From positions 62,001 through 126,000 of the forward strand of contig NZ_JAQYUS010000003.1 of assembly GCF_030686865.1 (NCBI RefSeq): DNA of 64,000 bases, given 5' to 3'. Position 1 is the first letter of the stretch, and every line of letters begins with the position of its first letter. Source of the DNA: Kaistella sp. SH40-3 (GTDB taxonomy: Bacteria > Bacteroidota > Bacteroidia > Flavobacteriales > Weeksellaceae). Below are positions 1 through 7,875 of the stretch, in pieces. The position numbers and the translations under genes are program-made. Below the pieces are notes generated by a model. The model searched no databases. It was not told where the DNA came from and saw only the letters and a list, made by a program, of their open reading frames with translations.

Positions 1-1
1 A

Positions 2-178
2 ATCAGCGGCGTGCCGTTTTTTGTTATTAATGATAAATACGGAGTTTCAGGCGCACAACCTCCGGCAACATTTTCAGAAGTATTAGAAAGTTCCTGGAAA
101 GAGTTTTCTGCGGGCGATAAAGGTTTGCAAATTATTCACAGCGGAGAAAGTTGTGATGTTGATGGAAATTGTGACTAA
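2..178 (+). CDS. DsbA-family oxidoreductase (FrnE-like), C-terminal part
   Basis: This reading frame is open from the window edge to a TAA at 176-178, giving the last 58 residues of a protein whose start lies outside. The segment reads I-S-G-V-P-F-F-V-I-N-D-K-Y followed by VSGAQPP. This is the cis-proline (GVP) and the 'SGAQP' signature of the FrnE-like branch of DsbA thioredoxin-fold proteins. The tail carries two further cysteines (ESCDVDGNCD). FrnE-like proteins act in thiol-disulfide exchange, and some protect against oxidative stress. The N-terminal CxxC active site cannot be seen here. A terminator follows immediately. Confidence 0.75.
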   Translation: MSGVPFFVINDKYGVSGAQPPATFSEVLESSWKEFSAGDKGLQIIHSGESCDVDGNCD

Positions 179-202
179 AGGTTTTTCTCAAGAAAATTTT
201 AC

Positions 203-237
203 AAACTTCCAAAGTCGCAGATTTTGGAAGTTTTTTT
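203..237 (+). terminator. Rho-independent terminator after the DsbA-like gene
   Basis: An AAACTTCCAAA arm and a TTTTGGAAGTTT arm surround a short loop, and the second arm runs into a T-run. It lies 25 bp past the DsbA-like stop codon and upstream of the Gre-like gene. Confidence 0.75.
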
Positions 238-297
238 ACTTTATAAATAACCAACTCAAGGTCTGGTAATTGCATTAATTCTACTTAAATTTAAATT

Positions 298-798
298 ATG
301 AGCAGAGGATTTGTAAAAGAAGATGATCAGGAAGAAGTTCCGTTGGTTCCACCAAGAGCCGATTTACCGACTGGAACCGAAAATTTCGTCACGCAAAAAG
401 GAATGGATTCTTTACTCAAAGAAAAAGAAGAATTGCTGAGGGAACAGGAAAATTTAGATTCTTCTCAAGAGAAAGAATACCGAATTGCCTTTAATCATCT
501 CAACGCAAAACTCCAGTTATTGAATGAAAGAATTGGGTCTGCAAAAATTGTGAATTCTACAAAACTACCTCAAGATGAAGTTCATTTTGGCGCAACAGTT
601 ACCTTTAAAAATGTAGAAAATAATGCGACTCAAACTTTTCAATTGGTTGGTGTGGATGAAGCCAATATTTCGCAAAAGAAAATTTCTTTCATTACGCCTT
701 TAGCAAAAGCATTGATGCATAAGAAAGTAGGCGAACAGGCAATTTTAAATTTGGGTGAAAGGAAAAGTATTTTTGAAATTTTGAAAATAGAATATTAA
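298..798 (+). CDS. GreA/GreB-family transcription elongation factor-like protein
   Basis: The 166-residue protein has the layout of a Gre factor. An N-terminal helical hairpin (about residues 35-80, VTQKGMDSLLKEKEELL...) is followed by a C-terminal GreA/GreB-type domain (about 90-166) with FGATVTFKN, a 'VGVDEAN' stretch and KALMHKKVGEQ. Gre factors enter the RNA polymerase secondary channel and stimulate transcript cleavage in backtracked complexes. The N-terminal 30 residues are unusual and proline-rich (EEVPLVPPRADLP), as in the stand-alone GreAB paralogues of Bacteroidota. It is probably a second Gre paralogue and not the main GreA. The ATG at 298 is preceded by TAAATTTA, close to a -7 box. 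It converges with the MFS gene, 10 bp apart. Confidence 0.8.
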   Translation: MSRGFVKEDDQEEVPLVPPRADLPTGTENFVTQKGMDSLLKEKEELLREQENLDSSQEKEYRIAFNHLNAKLQLLNERIGSAKIVNSTKLPQDEVHFGATVTFKNVENNATQTFQLVGVDEANISQKKISFITPLAKALMHKKVGEQAILNLGERKSIFEILKIEY

Positions 799-808
799 AT
801 CTCTTTAC

Positions 809-1972
809 TTAAATCGTCTTCTTATTGGTCAACAATTGAACAATCAAAATAATCCCGGAAAATAACAGACCGACAACTGAAACTCCGGTCCAGCCGAAAT
901 AATTCCAGGCGAGTGAACCGAAACTTGTTCCTGCTGCTCCACCAATGAAAAACCCAACCATATAAATGGTATTCACCCGATTTCTGGCTTCTGTGTTTTT
1001 TGAAAAGACAATGTTTTGATTCGTGATATGAACGCCTTGCACTCCCAAATCAATCAGAATAACACCGATAATTAATCCAACAATTGAATGAGGAGAAACT
1101 AAAAATATCAACCAGGAAACGATAATTAATAGTGTTCCGGCGATGATCAATTTACTTTTTTTAACTCTGTTATTCAACTTTCCAACGACGGTTGCTCCGA
1201 GTGCTCCGGCAATTCCGAACAACCCGAATCCGCCGGCAACTGCGCTTCCGTAACCAAAAGAATCTTGCATCAGAAAGACAAAGGTCGTCCAGAACGCGCT
1301 TAAACTTCCGAAAGCCAACGCACCACGCAAAGTTGCTAATCGTAAGGTTGGTTCGGTCTTTAAATAAAACCAAAGAGATTTCATCAACTTCGCATAACTC
1401 TCTCCAAATTTGGGTTGAATGACAGGTAACTTCGCATTTAATAAAAAGAAAAGCATCGTCATTAAACCGGCTGCTCCAAAGAAAACACTTCGCCAGCCAA
1501 AATATTCGCCGACCAAACCGCTCAAAACCCGGCTTCCTAAAATACCGATCAGCAATCCGCTCATCACAATTCCAATCGCCCGTCCGCGACCTTCATCATT
1601 GCTGAGATGAGCAACCATTGGTACAAATAATTGCGGCAATGTAGAAGTAAACCCAATTAAAAAACTGCTGAAAATCAATAAAGGCAAAGACTGCGAAAGC
1701 GCCGCTCCTAAAAGGGAAAGGACCAGAATTAGAAAATTTAATCTAATGATTTTCAAATTGCTGACTTTATCGCCGAGCGGAATAATAAACAGCAAACCCA
1801 ACGCATAACCGATCTGCGTAGAAAGCGCAATATTGCTCACCTCCGCATCTTTAACATGAAGACTTAGCGCAATATCGTGTAGCAACGGTTGGTTGTAATA
1901 TAAATTTGCGACCACCAAACCTGCCGAAACGCTCAGGAGATAGAGTAACGAATTAGGTAATTTATTTTTCAT
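809..1972 (-). CDS. MFS transporter (DHA1-type drug/metabolite exporter)
   Basis: This 387-residue protein is hydrophobic throughout with about twelve predicted membrane segments. It begins with the 'ANLYYNQPLL' signature typical of a YnfM/YgaY-like subgroup of DHA1 exporters. A motif-A-like loop (GDKVSNLKIIRLN) follows TM2, and a 'GRGRAIGIVMSGLLIGILGSR' motif-C-like stretch lies in TM5. Such proteins are inner-membrane proton antiporters that export small molecules; the substrate cannot be read from sequence. A -7 box (TAGTTTTG on the minus strand, 2007-2014) lies 35 bp upstream of the ATG. The gene stands alone on its strand. Confidence 0.85.
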   Translation of the reverse strand: MKNKLPNSLLYLLSVSAGLVVANLYYNQPLLHDIALSLHVKDAEVSNIALSTQIGYALGLLFIIPLGDKVSNLKIIRLNFLILVLSLLGAALSQSLPLLIFSSFLIGFTSTLPQLFVPMVAHLSNDEGRGRAIGIVMSGLLIGILGSRVLSGLVGEYFGWRSVFFGAAGLMTMLFFLLNAKLPVIQPKFGESYAKLMKSLWFYLKTEPTLRLATLRGALAFGSLSAFWTTFVFLMQDSFGYGSAVAGGFGLFGIAGALGATVVGKLNNRVKKSKLIIAGTLLIIVSWLIFLVSPHSIVGLIIGVILIDLGVQGVHITNQNIVFSKNTEARNRVNTIYMVGFFIGGAAGTSFGSLAWNYFGWTGVSVVGLLFSGIILIVQLLTNKKTI

Positions 1973-2006
1973 AGAATGTTTTGCAGAAGGATTTTTAAGG
2001 GAAGTG

Positions 2007-2014
2007 CAAAACTA
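2007..2014 (-). promoter_or_regulatory. -7 box of the MFS gene
   Basis: On the minus strand this reads TAGTTTTG, a full match to the Bacteroidota TAnnTTTG -7 element. It lies 34 nt before the ATG of the MFS gene. No convincing TTG -33 element was found. Confidence 0.5.
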
Positions 2015-2111
2015 AAACTTCTCTCTAAATAATCACTCTAATTACTTATCGTATTCTTTAATGCAGAAAGATGACTGTATCTATTGCCTTTAATAAAAAT
2101 TGACAGAACAG

Positions 2112-2966
2112 TTATCTCAACGCATGAAATCTTTTAATCGAAGTTGGTTTAAAGATATATTTCGCAGTCACTGTTTCCGGCAAATCAACATCCAGTTCAT
2201 ACCACGGCGAAAGTTGCGGATATTTATGATTGACTAAAATATGAATATCCTGTGCTGGCATAAAACTCTCGGCCAATAAGTACAATCTTTTACCTGCTAA
2301 ATTTCTGGCAACACCTACAATAATCACCGAATGTCCAGGACTTCCGGGTTTAATAATAAAATCTCCTGTTCTGATTGCCAAATTATTTTTAATGGGAATT
2401 GATTCACGATCCAGGGAAATTGTTCCCGCATATCTGAAAATGACTTCTAAGTATTTTTGAAAATTTTCATAGGAATCATCGAATTTTTCGGTTTTTACAA
2501 AACTCACTTTCTTTTTATCTTCTTTCGTTCTTACTCCATTTTTAAAATCGTTCCAGGAAAAAAATTGACCGCTTGTAAATTCGAATCCAATATCATCAAA
2601 CCTTTGATTTAGCCATAGATATTCCGCGTAAAGGCGAATCCAGGCATCAGCACATTGTTGCAAATTTTTCTCACCAACATCAATTCGCAAGATCGCAATG
2701 TGATTTTTCTGGTTATCAATGGGAATTCCCGTAAAATCTCTAACCGGAAAATTGGGTGGATGAAGTGGAAAGTTATTTAAAAATTCACTGAAACTTCCAG
2801 GCTGTTCGTTGACCCAGGAAAAACCTTTTGGTGGTGAAAATCGTGTGCGAATGGTAGATTTAGATGGATCGATGGCCAATGGTCGTGTAGTCTCAATTAC
2901 TTGGGAAAAAGAATTTAGAAAACAAAACAACATCAGCAAGAGTCCAAATCGTTTCAAATGGCACAA
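2112..2966 (-). CDS. DUF4846 domain-containing secreted protein
   Basis: The 284-residue protein has an N-terminal signal peptide (hydrophobic core LLLMLFCFLNSFSQ). It matches what I know of the DUF4846 family: a conserved 'LRIDVG....QCADAWIRLYAEYLW' block, then 'IGFEFTSGQFFSWNDFKNG' and, late in the protein, 'GHSVIIVG' before an LAESFMPAQ-IHIL segment. DUF4846 proteins are common in Bacteroidota; their activity is not established to my knowledge. The H-S-V-I-I-V-G and E-S-F-M-P-A-Q elements could suit a papain-like fold, but that is inference. There is no ATG: the start is TTG at 2966 or, better for the signal peptide, TTG at 2957. A minus-strand TAATTTTG box at 2982-2989 sits just upstream. 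Confidence 0.75.
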   Translation of the reverse strand: MCHLKRFGLLLMLFCFLNSFSQVIETTRPLAIDPSKSTIRTRFSPPKGFSWVNEQPGSFSEFLNNFPLHPPNFPVRDFTGIPIDNQKNHIAILRIDVGEKNLQQCADAWIRLYAEYLWLNQRFDDIGFEFTSGQFFSWNDFKNGVRTKEDKKKVSFVKTEKFDDSYENFQKYLEVIFRYAGTISLDRESIPIKNNLAIRTGDFIIKPGSPGHSVIIVGVARNLAGKRLYLLAESFMPAQDIHILVNHKYPQLSPWYELDVDLPETVTAKYIFKPTSIKRFHALR

Positions 2967-3040
2967 TATTTAAAGGTTACTCAAAATTACTTATTATTTC
3001 TAAATAGTGAAAAAGAACACTAATTTTTAAAAAACATCGT

Positions 3041-3048
3041 TATATTTG
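3041..3048 (+). promoter_or_regulatory. -7 box of the peptidase-barrel gene
   Basis: TATATTTG, a perfect TAnnTTTG match, ends 14 nt before the ATG at 3063. This supports the ATG over the in-frame TTG at 3057, which would lie at about the transcription start. Confidence 0.55.
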
Positions 3049-3062
3049 ACCTACGTTTGAAA

Positions 3063-5879
3063 ATGAAAAGATATTCCACTGCCTTCTTCTTTCTTTTAGT
3101 TTTTGTTGGGGTTTCTGCTCAGCAGGATACCATTACAATCTCTGCGAAAGTTGCGGAAAACAGCAAACTTGTATCGGTCAATCAAGAAATAATTTACTTT
3201 AACAATACAGCACTTCCTTTAAAAAAGATAAAACTTTTGAATTGGGTTTCTGCTTATCAAAAAAGAAACACGCCGTTACTTAAACGCACTCTTCAGAATC
3301 GCGAGAGTGAACTTTACTTTGCCAATCCAGAAGAACTTGGCAACACTACCGAACTACAAATTAAAATTAACTCTTCAGACTGGGAATACCTTTCCGGGAA
3401 TGATGAAAATATTTACTATCCTCTTTATCAGGAATTGAAACCTGGCGAAAGTATAAAGATATTTTTAAAATATAATCTGCATCTACCTGATGAAAAATTT
3501 ACAACCTATGGAATTGGGGAAAAACAATTTTCTTTAAAATACTTCTTTATTGTTCCAGATGCTTTCGAAGATGAAAATCAAAGTCCGAAATATTATCGGA
3601 ACATTGAAGAAAATCAAAGTCCCGGAAATTACTGGAAAATTAATTTTGAACTTCCAACTTATTATTTTGCGGATAGTAATCTGGAACGAACTCAGGGCAA
3701 TTCTTTTGAAGGGAAACTTAATAAAGATCCCGAATTCTTAATTAGTAAAAAAATTAATGATAGAATAACTACTCAAATTGACGGTCAAAAAATTGAAATT
3801 GATTTCGGCTATTCTTTAACAGCAACCGAAAAACAAAATCTGGAATTTTATCTTCCACTACAACTTCATTTTATTAAAAATAAAATTGGGAATTTGCCCA
3901 ATAAAATATTCATCTCAGAAAAATTTAGAAAAGATGAAGATTTCACTGGAATTGATGATCTGAAATTTTGGAAATTTCATTATAAACTTTTCAAAGATTC
4001 AGAGCAAACGGATCTTAATTACTTCAGTATTTTATCTAAAGCGATTGTTCAGCGAACCGTAATTTTTAACAAGAGCAATGATCATTGGTTGATGAATGGT
4101 TTAAAAACTTATCTGGAAATTCAATATCTCGACCGTTATTATAAAGATCGAAAACTCTTGGGTGATTTACCAGATGAATTCAAGTTTTTTGGTCTGAAAC
4201 CTTTGAAGATTTTTCAATTGTCAAAATTACAACTGAATGAAAGGTACGGACTTGCCTACCAATACATTGTGGCTCAAAACCTGGATCAGAAAATCAGCGA
4301 ACCTTTTGAGGATTTAAGTAATTTTAATGCATCTGCAATAAGTCATTTTGAAATGGGCAGTCTCTTTTCATTTATCGCAGAGAAAATGGGTCAAGAAAAT
4401 TTTGATGATTTTTTAATGCATTATTTCACACAATACTCTGGTAAATCTGTGGATCAAAAAGTATTTCTAGATGAACTTTCCTTGGCTTCAGGATATTCCT
4501 CCGACTTTTTAGAACATTTTATTGAGCAGAAAAACCGGGTCAATATTAAATTAAAAAGATACCGAAAACTCGGTGATGATTTTCAGGTGAAAGTCATTAA
4601 AAACACGACACAAACGATTCCATTTAAAATTGAAACCGAAGAAAAATCTGGTGGAAAACAGACTTTTTGGTTTGATACCGATGATTCCAAAAAAGTAGTT
4701 GATTACAATATTCCACAATCCAATGCGGAAAAAATCGTAATTAACGACAATTATATTTTCCCGGAAATTAATTTTCGCGACAACTATCTATATACCAAAG
4801 GTTTTTTCGCCAACACTAAAAAAATTAAACTTAAAGTTTTTAAAGATATTCCAAATCCCGAATATAATGAGATTTACGTAAATCCGCGGTTAAACTTTAA
4901 TGCTTATGATAAAGTATTATTTGGAATCAACTTTAAAAATGCCTCATTATTTGACCGGAAGCTTCAATATTCTTTTACGCCTTATTTCAGTTCCGGAACT
5001 GGTCAATTAGCGGGTTCAGGTGGCGTGGCTTATTCTTTTCAACCCGCGAACAGTTTTTACAGAAGTTTAGATTTTGGCGTTTCTGCCTCGCATTTTCATT
5101 ATGATTATGATTTAACCTACCGAAAGATTGGAACATTTGTCGGAATTAACTTTGCTAAAGATCCACGGTCTGACATCGGCCGAAGTATTGGATTTTCTTA
5201 TAATTATTTAGAGAAAGATCTGGATCCGACTAAAATAACCACCGAGTACGGAAAATACAATCTTTGGAACTTAGGTTACGGTTATTCTGACCGAACTTTG
5301 ATTCACGAAAGATCTATGAATGCGAATTTCCAGTGGATGGAAGATTTTCAGAAAATTTCAACTGAATTATCTTATCGATGGGAATTTGCAGAAGACAAGA
5401 AAATCAGCATGCGATTTTTTGGAGGATATTTTATCACCAACAATACCAAGAACAGTCTTTTTAATTACGGAATTTCGCGAGTTTCTAATTATGCTTTTTC
5501 TTATGGATTATTAGGACAGAGTGCGACTTCAGGATTATTTGCGCAACAGTTAATTGTTGCTGAAGGCGGTTTTAAATCTTATTTGGGAACGACGGCCAAT
5601 CAGTGGATTACGGCGGTGAATGTGGATTCTCACGTTTGGCGTTGGTTTAATGTTTACGCCGATGCAGGAGTTTATAAGAACAAAAATAAAAACGCAGAAT
5701 TTATTTGGGATTCTGGTGTTAAAGTAAAAGTGATTCCAGATTTTCTGGAGGTCTATTTTCCAATTCAAAGTTCGCTGGGCTTCGAACCTTCTTTTAAGGA
5801 TTATGGACAGAGAATAAGGTTTACTTTGGTATTAAACTTCAATGCGATTACAGGTTATTTTAGAAGAGGTTGGTTCTAA
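3063..5879 (+). CDS. Outer-membrane protein with degenerate M1-aminopeptidase-like domain and C-terminal beta-barrel
   Basis: The 938-residue protein has a signal peptide cleaved near VSAQQ. The N-terminal half resembles M1-family (gluzincin) aminopeptidases: a beta-rich domain ending near residue 270, then a helical domain containing 'HWLMNGLKTYLEIQY' (about residue 340). That segment aligns with the 'W-x-NEGFAxYxE' region that carries the third zinc ligand in M1 enzymes. No HExxH motif is present anywhere, and the NEGFA glutamate is also lost, so the zinc site is gone. From about residue 600 the sequence becomes alternating aromatic/polar strands ending in 'NFNAITGYFRRGWF', typical of an outer-membrane barrel. 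The likely role is a surface or periplasm-facing scaffold and not a peptidase. It ends 190 bp before a convergent T9SS cargo gene, separated by a strong terminator. Confidence 0.75.
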   Translation: MKRYSTAFFFLLVFVGVSAQQDTITISAKVAENSKLVSVNQEIIYFNNTALPLKKIKLLNWVSAYQKRNTPLLKRTLQNRESELYFANPEELGNTTELQIKINSSDWEYLSGNDENIYYPLYQELKPGESIKIFLKYNLHLPDEKFTTYGIGEKQFSLKYFFIVPDAFEDENQSPKYYRNIEENQSPGNYWKINFELPTYYFADSNLERTQGNSFEGKLNKDPEFLISKKINDRITTQIDGQKIEIDFGYSLTATEKQNLEFYLPLQLHFIKNKIGNLPNKIFISEKFRKDEDFTGIDDLKFWKFHYKLFKDSEQTDLNYFSILSKAIVQRTVIFNKSNDHWLMNGLKTYLEIQYLDRYYKDRKLLGDLPDEFKFFGLKPLKIFQLSKLQLNERYGLAYQYIVAQNLDQKISEPFEDLSNFNASAISHFEMGSLFSFIAEKMGQENFDDFLMHYFTQYSGKSVDQKVFLDELSLASGYSSDFLEHFIEQKNRVNIKLKRYRKLGDDFQVKVIKNTTQTIPFKIETEEKSGGKQTFWFDTDDSKKVVDYNIPQSNAEKIVINDNYIFPEINFRDNYLYTKGFFANTKKIKLKVFKDIPNPEYNEIYVNPRLNFNAYDKVLFGINFKNASLFDRKLQYSFTPYFSSGTGQLAGSGGVAYSFQPANSFYRSLDFGVSASHFHYDYDLTYRKIGTFVGINFAKDPRSDIGRSIGFSYNYLEKDLDPTKITTEYGKYNLWNLGYGYSDRTLIHERSMNANFQWMEDFQKISTELSYRWEFAEDKKISMRFFGGYFITNNTKNSLFNYGISRVSNYAFSYGLLGQSATSGLFAQQLIVAEGGFKSYLGTTANQWITAVNVDSHVWRWFNVYADAGVYKNKNKNAEFIWDSGVKVKVIPDFLEVYFPIQSSLGFEPSFKDYGQRIRFTLVLNFNAITGYFRRGWF

Positions 5880-6017
5880 TTGAGCTGTAATCGAATGTTT
5901 TCTTTGGAAAAAGCAATCTACCGTGTGAATTTCACCATTAAGAAGTCATTAAGCAATTATGATTTCCTACGGACATTTCGATGGTGCCAAACTAAAATGA
6001 ATTTACTTTTACAGCAT

Positions 6018-6052
6018 AAAAAAAGCGACTCCAAATTGGAGTCGCTTTTTTT
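6018..6052. terminator. Bidirectional terminator
   Basis: A perfect AGCGACTCCAA / TTGGAGTCGCT stem is flanked by A-runs on the left and T-runs on the right, so it can end both the plus-strand barrel gene and the minus-strand T9SS gene that converge here. Confidence 0.9.
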
Positions 6053-6070
6053 ATTTGATTGGCAAGAACA

Positions 6071-6838
6071 TTATTTCTTGATAATTTTCTGAGAAACTGC
6101 TTTACCGTTTACTGTACCAGATACAAGGTACATTCCTTTTGGTAATTCAGAAACGTTAAGTCTAGAGTTTTCAGTAGCATCAGCAGTTTTAACTACTTGA
6201 CCATTCATGTTAATTACAGATACTTTAGAAGTTTCTCCGAAGATAATTTCATTAGTAACCACAGTGTTTTTAACAAGATTTGCTTTTGTTGCGTTAACAT
6301 TACCAACTGCTAATGTTGCAGAACCTTTGATATCATCTACAAATAGTGCATTAGTCGAACTTTTTTGTAGTTTGATAGAAAATGAATTAGCAGTCCATGA
6401 TACATCAGAAACATCTAATGTAACCGTAATCCAGTCTGCTGCGTTAATGCTTCCAGTATATGAATTAGTTGCAGAAGATTGAAGGGTTATGTTCGAAGAA
6501 GTACCTGCAGGTACGTTAAAGAATTTATCACCAGCGTTAAAGGAAATACCACCAGAAACTCCTTTGAATTTTACTGTGATATAATTAATACCACTCGTAT
6601 TCATGTTTTTGTTAGCGGTCATTACATAAATGTTCTGAGTTGTAGTATTGTCAATGATTTTCAAAGCACCGGTTCCACCTACACCACCATTTACACTTTG
6701 TTCCCCAGATTTAAGGGAAAATCCTAAACTTGATTCTAATGTTGGCCAATCATTAAAGTCTGATCCGGCGAACAAATTTGTTTGTGCAGAAGCGAACATT
6801 GCTGCAGAAACACCTAAAATTGTAAAGATTTTTTTCAT
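6071..6838 (-). CDS. T9SS type A sorting domain-containing secreted protein
   Basis: The 255-residue protein has a clear signal peptide (cleavage after FASAQ). A beta-rich middle (about 25-175) contains an aromatic carbohydrate-binding-like pattern (WITVTLDVSDVSW, SIKLQKSS). The C-terminal domain is the type A T9SS sorting domain: SVINMNGQVVK, LNVSELPKGMYLVSG and final KAVSQKIIKK. The domain directs export across the outer membrane by the type IX system, where it is usually removed by the sortase. The middle part matches no family I recognise. The neighbour on the same strand (6983-7723) carries a closely related sorting domain, so the two are probably paralogous cargo proteins. A minus-strand TAAATTTG box lies at 6880-6887. 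Confidence 0.85.
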   Translation of the reverse strand: MKKIFTILGVSAAMFASAQTNLFAGSDFNDWPTLESSLGFSLKSGEQSVNGGVGGTGALKIIDNTTTQNIYVMTANKNMNTSGINYITVKFKGVSGGISFNAGDKFFNVPAGTSSNITLQSSATNSYTGSINAADWITVTLDVSDVSWTANSFSIKLQKSSTNALFVDDIKGSATLAVGNVNATKANLVKNTVVTNEIIFGETSKVSVINMNGQVVKTADATENSRLNVSELPKGMYLVSGTVNGKAVSQKIIKK

Positions 6839-6879
6839 TGTATTGAAATTTAATTGTTTATAATATAATTTTGATATAG

Positions 6880-6887
6880 CAAATTTA
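6880..6887 (-). promoter_or_regulatory. -7 box of the first T9SS gene
   Basis: Minus-strand TAAATTTG matches TAnnTTTG and lies 41 nt upstream of the ATG at 6838. Confidence 0.5.
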
Positions 6888-6934
6888 CAAAATTGTTTTA
6901 AAAAAAAAGATAAAGGTGAGATATATCACATAAT

Positions 6935-6968
6935 AAAGAAGATTACCGTTTCCAGTAATCTTCTTTTA
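6935..6968 (-). terminator. Terminator between the two T9SS genes
   Basis: AAAGAAGATTAC and GTAATCTTCTTTT form a 12-bp stem with an 8-nt loop just downstream of the minus-strand gene that ends at 6983. Confidence 0.75.
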
Positions 6969-6982
6969 ATTTTTTCTAAAAA

Positions 6983-7723
6983 TTACTTTTTGATAATTTT
7001 CTGAGAAACTGCTTTTCCGTTTACTGTTGCAGTTACAACGTACATTCCTTTTGCTAAGGTTGCAACGTCTAAAGAAGTGTTCTCATTAACAGATGCAGTT
7101 TTAACAACTTGCCCGTTCATGTTTAAGATTTGAACGTCTGCTTTAGTAGCGAACATAATTGCATTTGCAACAACTGTGTTTTTAACTAAGTTTAATTTAG
7201 TTGCGGTAACATCAACCACAGCAGTGGTCGCGTTAGCAGTCCAAACAAAATTATCCAAAGTAGTTTGTCCACCAAGTACTTTTACTTCTACAACAACATT
7301 TCCTGATTCATTGATGTCAAGACTATAATCATAAATTGTTGCTTGTGCACCACTGCCAGAACCAAATGCTGCAGTCGTGTTTTTAATTACTCCATTTACA
7401 GAAACTTGAATACTTCTTGGAGTCCCACCAGTAAAAGCCTTTCTGTATTGAAACTTCAAATTACCGATACCATTTACAAAAGTAATTTTCACAGTACCGT
7501 TTGCATTCATTAAAGCACTTGTACCAGTAATATTAAAATTTGCAGGGGTATCTATAATTCTTGCGGTGCTTAAATCCCAAGAGGAAGCTACATCTCCTGT
7601 AAAAATAACTGAGCCATATCCAGTTCCAGTAGTTACCGCTTGCGATTCAAAGCCTTCAGTACCCTGTGCATTAATTGTTGCAGCTAAGATTACCGCTGCG
7701 AATAAAGAATAGAATTTTTTCAT
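6983..7723 (-). CDS. T9SS type A sorting domain-containing secreted protein (paralogue)
   Basis: The 246-residue protein starts with a signal peptide (MKKFYSLFAAVILAATINAQ). The central beta-sandwich-like part has GTSALMNANGTVKITFVNGIG and KFQYRKAF stretches. The C-terminal sorting domain is VQILNMNGQVVKT...LAKGMYVVTATV and KAVSQKIIKK, nearly the same as that of the neighbour ending at 6071. It is exported through the type IX system. I cannot assign a function to the mature part; the 'LDNFVWTAN' ending before the sorting domain resembles choice-of-anchor or endonuclease-associated beta-sandwich modules of Bacteroidota. A -7 box TATTTTTG is at 7758-7765 on the minus strand. Confidence 0.85.
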   Translation of the reverse strand: MKKFYSLFAAVILAATINAQGTEGFESQAVTTGTGYGSVIFTGDVASSWDLSTARIIDTPANFNITGTSALMNANGTVKITFVNGIGNLKFQYRKAFTGGTPRSIQVSVNGVIKNTTAAFGSGSGAQATIYDYSLDINESGNVVVEVKVLGGQTTLDNFVWTANATTAVVDVTATKLNLVKNTVVANAIMFATKADVQILNMNGQVVKTASVNENTSLDVATLAKGMYVVTATVNGKAVSQKIIKK

Positions 7724-7757
7724 GTTTTAAAAATTTAATTATTAATAATTTCTGAGG

Positions 7758-7765
7758 CAAAAATA
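7758..7765 (-). promoter_or_regulatory. -7 box of the second T9SS gene
   Basis: Minus-strand TATTTTTG matches TAnnTTTG and lies 34 nt upstream of the ATG at 7723. Confidence 0.5.
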
Positions 7766-7875
7766 CAATCTATTTTATTAATTCGCTAATTTCAACATGA
7801 ATTATATGTTAAATATGCAACAACAATTTTGAAAAGACTTTTTCGTTACTTTTACACCACTGTTTCTAAAGCGCT

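Noticed and set aside
1170-1610. Open frames in other phases within the MFS gene
   Set aside because: They lie in a gene with clear membrane-protein features and show no family signature.
5880-6092. 70-codon open frame directly behind the peptidase-barrel gene
   Set aside because: It starts with TTG, contains the complete terminator hairpin (6018-6052) and has no protein-like features.
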